NCBI GenBank assembly: GCA_029859185.1 | Contig: JAOUDR010000035.1 | Location: forward strand, 1-12,049 | Direction of reading: 5' to 3' | DNA from: Gemmatimonadota bacterium | Lineage (GTDB): Bacteria; Gemmatimonadota; Gemmatimonadetes; Gemmatimonadales; GWC2-71-9 | Length of the DNA stretch: 12,049 nucleotides | Shown: piece by piece, positions 7,491 through 12,049 of the stretch | How the letters are laid out: each line of letters opens with the position of its first letter | Numbering within the stretch: position 1 is the first letter of the stretch | The notes under the pieces: model-generated | Told to the model about the DNA's origin: nothing | What the model saw: only the letters and a program-made list of their open reading frames with translations | Database searches by the model: none | Position numbers and translations under genes: made by a program

Positions 7491-8919
7491 CGTCTTCTAC
7501 ACGCGCTTTGAACGCCACGCGCACGCCGAGGGATTGAAGGGGCTGTCGACGCACTACTGCCCGGGCTGTGGCCACGGATTGGTGCACAAGTTCATGGCGG
7601 AGGCCATCGAGGAGCTTGGGGTGCAGGACCGCGTCGTCGCGATCTCGCCGGTCGGATGTGCGGTCTTCATGTACTACTACTTCGACGTGGGCAACTCGCA
7701 GGCGGCGCACGGGCGCGCCCCGGCCGTCGGGATCGGGCACAAGGTCGCGAACCCCAACAGCATCGTGATCAGCTACCAGGGGGACGGCGACCTGGCCTCG
7801 ATTGGCCTCGCGGAGATCATGCAGGCGGCCCAGCTCGGACTCCCGATGACCTTCATCTTCGTCAACAACGCCATCTACGGGATGACCGGCGGGCAGATGG
7901 CGCCCACCACGCTGCCGGGCCAGACGACGACGACGACCCCCAAAGGGCGCGGTCGGCTCGAAGGTGGTCCCTTGCGGATGGCGGAGGTCATCGCCCAGCT
8001 CGACGCGCCGGTGTACGTGGAACGGGTCGCGCTGTTCGACAACAAGCAGCGGCATCGGGCCGCGGCCGCCATCAAGAAGGCCGTACGGCTCCAGGTGGAA
8101 AACCGCGGGCTCTCGTTCGTCGAAGTGTTGTCGGAGTGCCCGACCCATCTCAAGCTGACGCCGATCGAGGCGGAGCAGTGGGTGAAGGAGCAGATGCTCC
8201 CGTACTTCCCACTCGGTGTGAAGAAGGACGAGACCGTGGAGCCGTGGTTCGATCTGGGGACACCGACGTTCGATCCCGAGGCGGTGCTCGCGGCAATCGG
8301 GGCACCGCGCACCACGGCGCCGCGGTTCGGGAGCGGGTTCCCGGCTCACCTGGACCCGGAGGACGTGGCCATCAAGTTCGCGGGCTCCGGAGGCGACGGC
8401 GCGCAGACGATTGCGTCGCTCGCCAATCGGGCGGCCATCAACGAGGGCTGCGACTCGACGTACATCCCGAGCTACGGGCCGGAGTCACGCGGCGGAACGT
8501 CCTACGCGGACCTGCACGTTGCGCGGGGCGAGGTGCTCTCGCCGGCGGCGCCGGAACCGCACGTCCTGGTCGCGTTCAACCCGCAGAGCCTGGCCAAGTT
8601 CGGACCGAAAGTGCGGTCGGGTGGGATCATCCTGTACGACACGTCCGTGGTGCTCGAAGTCCCGCCGCTCGATCCCACGGTGCAGGTCGTCGGCATCCCG
8701 TTCACCCAGATCGCGCTCGATCTGGGCGCCGTGCGGGTGAAGAACATCGTGGCGCTCGGCGCGTTCCAGGCGGCGACCGGGATCTTCCCGGCCGAGAGCT
8801 TCCTGACGGTGATCCGCGAGGCGTTCGAGCACAACTGCGCACTCCTGCCGCTCAACGAGGAGGCCTTCACCTGGGGCGGGCGCGCCTTCGAGCAGACCAA
8901 GACACCCGCGGGGACGTGA
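7483..8919 (+). CDS. 2-oxoacid:ferredoxin oxidoreductase, beta (TPP-binding) and gamma subunits fused
   Basis: The 478-residue protein joins two normally separate subunits. Residues 1 to about 250 are the thiamine-diphosphate beta subunit: CPGCGH (26-31), GDGDLAS (100-106) with Asn128-Asn129 closing the TPP/Mg motif, YGMTGGQMAPTT (132-143), and four cysteines (26, 29, 59, 219) placed to hold the proximal 4Fe-4S cluster. From about 295 a gamma domain follows, with GSGGDG (301-306; Asp where Gln is common) and PSYGPESRGGTSYAD, the part that closes over the CoA site. ATG 7483 has GGAGG (7472-7476) at six bases and overlaps the alpha gene by 8 bases, which suits translational coupling of partner subunits. 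With the alpha fusion it would make a complete two-chain enzyme. No frameshift or missing catalytic residue is seen. Confidence 0.9.
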   Translation: MDNVFYTRFERHAHAEGLKGLSTHYCPGCGHGLVHKFMAEAIEELGVQDRVVAISPVGCAVFMYYYFDVGNSQAAHGRAPAVGIGHKVANPNSIVISYQGDGDLASIGLAEIMQAAQLGLPMTFIFVNNAIYGMTGGQMAPTTLPGQTTTTTPKGRGRLEGGPLRMAEVIAQLDAPVYVERVALFDNKQRHRAAAAIKKAVRLQVENRGLSFVEVLSECPTHLKLTPIEAEQWVKEQMLPYFPLGVKKDETVEPWFDLGTPTFDPEAVLAAIGAPRTTAPRFGSGFPAHLDPEDVAIKFAGSGGDGAQTIASLANRAAINEGCDSTYIPSYGPESRGGTSYADLHVARGEVLSPAAPEPHVLVAFNPQSLAKFGPKVRSGGIILYDTSVVLEVPPLDPTVQVVGIPFTQIALDLGAVRVKNIVALGAFQAATGIFPAESFLTVIREAFEHNCALLPLNEEAFTWGGRAFEQTKTPAGT

Positions 8920-8943
8920 CGGGGAGGAAGGGAGAGCAGGGCC

Positions 8944-10077
8944 ATGAACATCGGAGTACCTCGGGAGACCGGACGGCATGAGCGACGGGTCTCCCTGACG
9001 CCGTGGGCGGCCGCCCACCTGACCCGGCTCGGACACACCGTGGTGGTGGAGAGCGGGGCCGGTGCCGGGGCGCGGTTTGCGGACGATGAGTATCAGGCGG
9101 CGGGGGCAACCGTGGTCTTCAGCCGCGAGGAGGCGTTCAAGCGTGCCGACCTCGTGTGCGCCATCGCGATGGTGTCGGACGGCGAGCTCGACCTGCTGCG
9201 TCCGGAATCCGTCTTGTGCGGGTTCCAGCACCTGTCGATTACGCCGCGGCCCGTCGTCGAGCACCTGCGCACGCTGCGCATGACCGCGATCAGCTACGAG
9301 CTGGTACAGGATGCCCAGGGCCAGCGGCCGCTGCTGATTCCCATGTCGGAGATGGCTGGTGAGATGGCTGTCTTCGTCGCGGCCCACTACCTCCAGAACC
9401 AGGAGGGGGGGCGCGGGATCCTGCTGGGAGCCGTCCCCGGCATCGCCCCGCCCACGGTGCTCGTGCTCGGCGCCGGGACGGTGGGCCGGGCTGCGGCCGC
9501 TCGCGCCGCGGCCATTGGGGCCCACGTCATCGTGATGGATGAAAGCCTCGAGAAGCTGCGCACCTTCCGGCGGCGGGGGGGCAACGTGGTCACCCAGGTC
9601 GCGACGCCGGATCGGCTGGAGCGGTACACGGCCATTGCCGACGTCGTGATTGGTGCCATCCTGATCCCCGGTGCGCGCGCGCCGTTCCTCGTGACCGACG
9701 AGATGGTGCGCGGCATGCGCGCGGGGAGCGTGATCGTCGACGTATCCATCGACCAGGGAGGATGCATCGAGACGAGCCGGCCGACCACGCCGGACGATCC
9801 GGTGTACGTCATGCACGACGTGGTGCATTACTGCGTGCCGAACATGACGGCCAATGTCGCCCGCACCGCATCGCGCGCGCTGTCGGATGCGTTGCTGGGG
9901 CCGGTGACGGCGCTGGCCACCCTGGGTGTGGACGCCGCCCTCCGGGCCGATGCGGGGCTCGCGGCCGGGGTCTCCGTCTATCACGGTGAACTGGTGAACG
10001 CGCATCTCGCGGAGGCGCTCGGCCTGCCGGCCCGGACGCTCGACGACCTGCTGCCAGCGGCGGAGGGCACGCCATGA
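8944..10077 (+). CDS. ald: Alanine-dehydrogenase-family NAD-dependent dehydrogenase with altered substrate lysine
   Basis: The 377-residue protein has the length and layout of alanine dehydrogenase, which reversibly converts alanine to pyruvate, ammonia and NADH. It keeps Arg15 (RVSLTP), His96 (FQHLS), Asp270 in VDVSIDQGGC, the nucleotide loop GAGTVG (176-181) with Asp199 favouring NAD, and DVVHYCVPNM near 292-301. However, the canonical segment LLKVKEP, with substrate-binding Lys75, reads VCAIAMV here, so positions 73 and 75 are Ala, and the usual MSEVAGRMA reads MSEMAGEMA. It may therefore use another amino acid or 2-oxoacid, or have lost this activity. ATG 8944 has GGAGAG (8931-8936) seven bases ahead; the gene starts 24 bases after the oxidoreductase and ends in an ATGA overlap with the CoA-transferase, so it belongs to the operon and plausibly supplies its 2-oxoacid. 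Confidence 0.85.
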   Translation: MNIGVPRETGRHERRVSLTPWAAAHLTRLGHTVVVESGAGAGARFADDEYQAAGATVVFSREEAFKRADLVCAIAMVSDGELDLLRPESVLCGFQHLSITPRPVVEHLRTLRMTAISYELVQDAQGQRPLLIPMSEMAGEMAVFVAAHYLQNQEGGRGILLGAVPGIAPPTVLVLGAGTVGRAAAARAAAIGAHVIVMDESLEKLRTFRRRGGNVVTQVATPDRLERYTAIADVVIGAILIPGARAPFLVTDEMVRGMRAGSVIVDVSIDQGGCIETSRPTTPDDPVYVMHDVVHYCVPNMTANVARTASRALSDALLGPVTALATLGVDAALRADAGLAAGVSVYHGELVNAHLAEALGLPARTLDDLLPAAEGTP

Positions 10078-11372
10078 GCTGGGTCGACGACTACCGGACA
10101 AAGCTCGAGAGCGCCGAGGCGGCCGTTGGCCGGGTGAACAGCGGTGATCGGGTGTACTACGGAGGAAACGCGGCCATCCCGCAGGCCCTTGTGCGCGCGC
10201 TCGCGCAGCGGCGGGAGGAGTTGCACAACGTGCAGCTCAACCACGTGCTCCTGATCGGGGAAGACCCGTTGTCCGCTCCCGGCATGGAGGGGCACTTCCG
10301 GCACAACTCGCTGTTCGTCGGACCGGCGGACCGCAAGGCCGTCAACGACGGTCGCGCCGACTACGTGCCGATCTTCCTGCATCAGATTCCCCGACTCTTT
10401 CGCGACGGCATCGTCCCGCTCGACGTCGCGATGCTCCAGGTGTCACCCCCGGACGAACACGGGTTCCTGAGCCTTGGTGTCGAGACGCTGGCGTCCGTGG
10501 CCGCGAGCCAGGCCGCCAAGATCGTCATCGTGCAGGTGAACGAGCGGATGCCCCGGGTGCTCGGGGATTGCTTCCTGCACGTGAGCCGCGTGAACGCCAT
10601 CGTCGAGGCCACCGAGCCGCTGCCGGAACTGCACCCGGCGCCGGCCACGGAGGTCGAGCAGGCGATCGCCCGCAACGTGATCCAGCTCATCCAACCGGGA
10701 TCGACGGTTCAGATGGGGATCGGCGGGATCCCGGACTCTATCTACGAAGGGATGGAGGGCAATCTCGAGCTGGGGGTGCACACGGAGATGATGTCGGACG
10801 GAGCCATGCGGGCCGTCGAACGCGGCGTCATCACGGGGACGCGGAAGTCCCAACACCAGGGGAAGATCATCGTCACGTTCGCCCTCGGCACCGCGCAGCT
10901 ATACGACTTTCTCGACAACAACCCGCTCATCGAGGCTCACCCCGTGAGCTATGTGAACGATCCCGAGATCGTCGCGCGAAACGACAACATGGTGGCCGTG
11001 AACTCGGCAATCGAGGTGGATCTCACCGGGCAGGTGTGCTCCGATTCCATCGGGGCGTACATCTACTCCGGGTTCGGTGGTCAGGTGGACTTCATCCGCG
11101 GCGCGGCACGCTCGAAGGGGGGGCGACCCATCATCGCGCTGCCGAGTAGCGCCAAGAACGGACTCATGTCGCGCATCGTTCCCTATCTGAAGGAAGGCGC
11201 GGGCGTCGTGACCAGTCGCGCGGACGTGCACTACGTGGTGACCGAGCACGGCGCGGCGAATCTGTTTGGGAAGAACCTGCGCGAGCGGGTCGAGGCGCTG
11301 ATCGGGATCGCCGACCCCCGTTTCCAGGAAGACCTCGAGGCGGCGGCGAAAGAGCGGAAGCTCCTGACCTGA
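10074..11372 (+). CDS. CoA-transferase of the 4-hydroxybutyrate/acetyl-CoA hydrolase family
   Basis: The 432-residue protein belongs to the class I CoA-transferase family that includes 4-hydroxybutyrate CoA-transferase (AbfT) and acetyl-CoA hydrolase/transferases. It moves CoA between carboxylic acids through a glutamyl-CoA thioester. Visible are GIGGIPD (215-221), GVHTEMMSDGAM (234-245) with the predicted nucleophile Glu238, the same number as in the clostridial enzyme, YSGFGGQVDFIRGA (331-344) in the CoA-binding half, and TEHGAANLFGK (390-400). Length is normal and both halves are intact. Its ATG overlaps the dehydrogenase stop as ATGA, and GGAGGG (10062-10067) is six bases ahead. As last gene of the operon it may activate an incoming acid with CoA from the oxidoreductase product, or release that product; family alone does not give the acyl pair. 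Confidence 0.88.
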   Translation: MSWVDDYRTKLESAEAAVGRVNSGDRVYYGGNAAIPQALVRALAQRREELHNVQLNHVLLIGEDPLSAPGMEGHFRHNSLFVGPADRKAVNDGRADYVPIFLHQIPRLFRDGIVPLDVAMLQVSPPDEHGFLSLGVETLASVAASQAAKIVIVQVNERMPRVLGDCFLHVSRVNAIVEATEPLPELHPAPATEVEQAIARNVIQLIQPGSTVQMGIGGIPDSIYEGMEGNLELGVHTEMMSDGAMRAVERGVITGTRKSQHQGKIIVTFALGTAQLYDFLDNNPLIEAHPVSYVNDPEIVARNDNMVAVNSAIEVDLTGQVCSDSIGAYIYSGFGGQVDFIRGAARSKGGRPIIALPSSAKNGLMSRIVPYLKEGAGVVTSRADVHYVVTEHGAANLFGKNLRERVEALIGIADPRFQEDLEAAAKERKLLT

Positions 11373-11373
11373 A

Positions 11374-11416
11374 GCCACGGACGGACTAGGCCACGGACGG
11401 ACTAGGCCACGGACGG
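11374..11416. repeat. 16-base tandem repeat, about 2.7 copies
   Basis: GCCACGGACGGACTAG is present exactly at 11374-11389 and 11390-11405, followed by a partial copy of 11 bases (11406-11416). It starts one base after the CoA-transferase stop codon and ends just before the terminator. It codes for nothing apparent and is probably a slippage product. Confidence 0.85.
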
Positions 11417-11423
11417 CACTGAC

Positions 11424-11464
11424 ACGCAAACGGGCGGGCCCTGGAGCCCGCCCGTTTGCGTTGT
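11424..11464 (+). terminator. Strong intrinsic terminator, possibly bidirectional
   Basis: CGCAAACGGGCGGGC (11425-11439) pairs perfectly with its inverse at 11446-11460 around a six-base loop CCTGGA; A11424/T11461 extends it to 16 pairs. The plus-strand tail (TTGTGGTT) is only modestly T-rich, yet the stem is very stable. Lying between convergent genes, it may also stop leftward transcription from the lipoprotein gene, whose stop codon is 20 bases away. Confidence 0.85.
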
Positions 11465-11480
11465 GGTTGGGGCTATCCCG

Positions 11481-11966
11481 TCAGCGCTTGATGCCGACGC
11501 GCACCTGCTGGTCTTCCCGGGTGCCGGAGGGGACCGGCTGATCACACTTCGAGCCGACGTTCTGGTAGCACGGGTGGTACTGGTAGCTGATGCCCGCCAC
11601 CGGAATCGACTCGCCAATCCAGGCGCCGTTGACCTGGCGGAGCGTGTAGGCGCCAGCCCGGCCTCGGGCGAATGTGAGCTTCAGCGTGTCGTGCTGTCCG
11701 GCGACCTGGGCGCCGAGCACGTCGAGCACGAGCGTCGTGTCGCTCGGCGCCGTCGCCCCGATGGCCTTCGTCCAGTTCTTCACAACGATCGTGGTGCGGC
11801 CAGCGGTGCGCAGCTCGAACGTCTCGAGCACGGAAAGGTCGAGGGCCGCGACCTCGCTTGCGGATGCGCCCATCTCCTGGCGGATGTCCGTCGTGAAGGG
11901 CACCGGCCTGGAACAGGCCGCAACGACGAGCAAGAGGGCGGATGTCGCGAGGATAGACGGGCGCAT
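11481..11966 (-). CDS. Small lipoprotein of unknown function
   Basis: The 161-residue product starts MRPS, then a hydrophobic segment and the lipobox V-A-A-C with Cys18, so it is a predicted lipid-anchored exported protein with a mature part of about 144 residues. That part is Thr/Val-rich, with alternating patterns suggesting beta strands, and has two further cysteines (in HPCYQNVGSKC) near the C-terminus that could form a disulfide. The ATG at 11966 has GGAG (11978-11975) eight bases ahead. I do not recognise the family. It converges on the operon and shares the terminator region; no functional link to the metabolic genes is visible. Confidence 0.8.
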   Translation of the reverse strand: MRPSILATSALLLVVAACSRPVPFTTDIRQEMGASASEVAALDLSVLETFELRTAGRTTIVVKNWTKAIGATAPSDTTLVLDVLGAQVAGQHDTLKLTFARGRAGAYTLRQVNGAWIGESIPVAGISYQYHPCYQNVGSKCDQPVPSGTREDQQVRVGIKR

Positions 11967-12000
11967 GGGATAGACTCCGGGTGCTTGGACGGTGAAGGCC

Positions 12001-12008
12001 CAAAACTA
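12001..12008 (-). promoter_or_regulatory. Candidate promoter element TAGTTTTG for the lipoprotein
   Basis: On the minus strand TAGTTTTG fits the TAnnTTTG -7 element known from Bacteroidota, a group related to Gemmatimonadota. It lies about 35 bases before the start codon, a suitable distance. No matching -33 TTG at the usual spacing is seen, so this is weak. Confidence 0.2.
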
Positions 12009-12049
12009 ACCCAATCCCGTCCCGAGAGGGATGGCGGGCGGGAACCGCC

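Noticed and set aside
8485..10101. 538-codon minus-strand open frame opposite the beta-gamma and dehydrogenase genes
   Set aside because: Same shadow character; the plus strand carries intact catalytic motifs through the whole stretch.

Overview
The window is high-GC bacterial DNA with dense, tightly packed genes. A Hanks-type Ser/Thr kinase fused through one membrane segment to a TolB/FlgO-like and TPR-like extracytoplasmic region, together with several small lipoproteins carrying an LxxC lipobox, points to Gemmatimonadota or a relative such as Acidobacteriota. This is inference from architecture; no rRNA or marker gene is present to settle it.

Layout: (1) positions 1-627, minus strand: 5' part of a lipoprotein gene with a TTG start, cut by the window edge. 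(2) 628-987: about 360 bases without a convincing gene. (3) 988-3624, minus: the membrane-anchored Ser/Thr kinase, with five Met/Arg/Ser-rich heptads just before its membrane helix. (4) 3625-3778: divergent control region with an AT-rich core, a direct repeat, and two copies of the palindrome TCGGAC-N-GTCCGA just upstream of the rightward genes. (5) 3779-11372, plus: five genes with gaps or overlaps of at most 24 bases, read as one operon: NDP-forming acyl-CoA synthetase (ATP-grasp half first), ferredoxin+alpha fusion of a VorB-type 2-oxoacid:ferredoxin oxidoreductase, beta+gamma fusion of the same enzyme, an alanine-dehydrogenase-family protein, and a 4-hydroxybutyrate/acetate-type CoA-transferase. 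(6) 11374-11460: a 16-base tandem repeat and a strong hairpin terminator. (7) 11481-11966, minus: a second small lipoprotein, convergent with the operon.

The operon reads as an energy-conserving route for amino-acid or 2-oxoacid breakdown: oxidative deamination gives a 2-oxoacid, the oxidoreductase turns it into an acyl-CoA and reduces ferredoxin, and the acyl-CoA is cashed in either as ATP by the synthetase or by passing CoA to another acid through the transferase. This resembles peptide fermentation in anaerobic archaea, but here it is one compact bacterial operon with a two-chain oxidoreductase. The dehydrogenase lacks the substrate lysine of true alanine dehydrogenases (position 75 is Ala), so its substrate is open. 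The kinase gene shares the upstream region, but a regulatory link is only a hypothesis.
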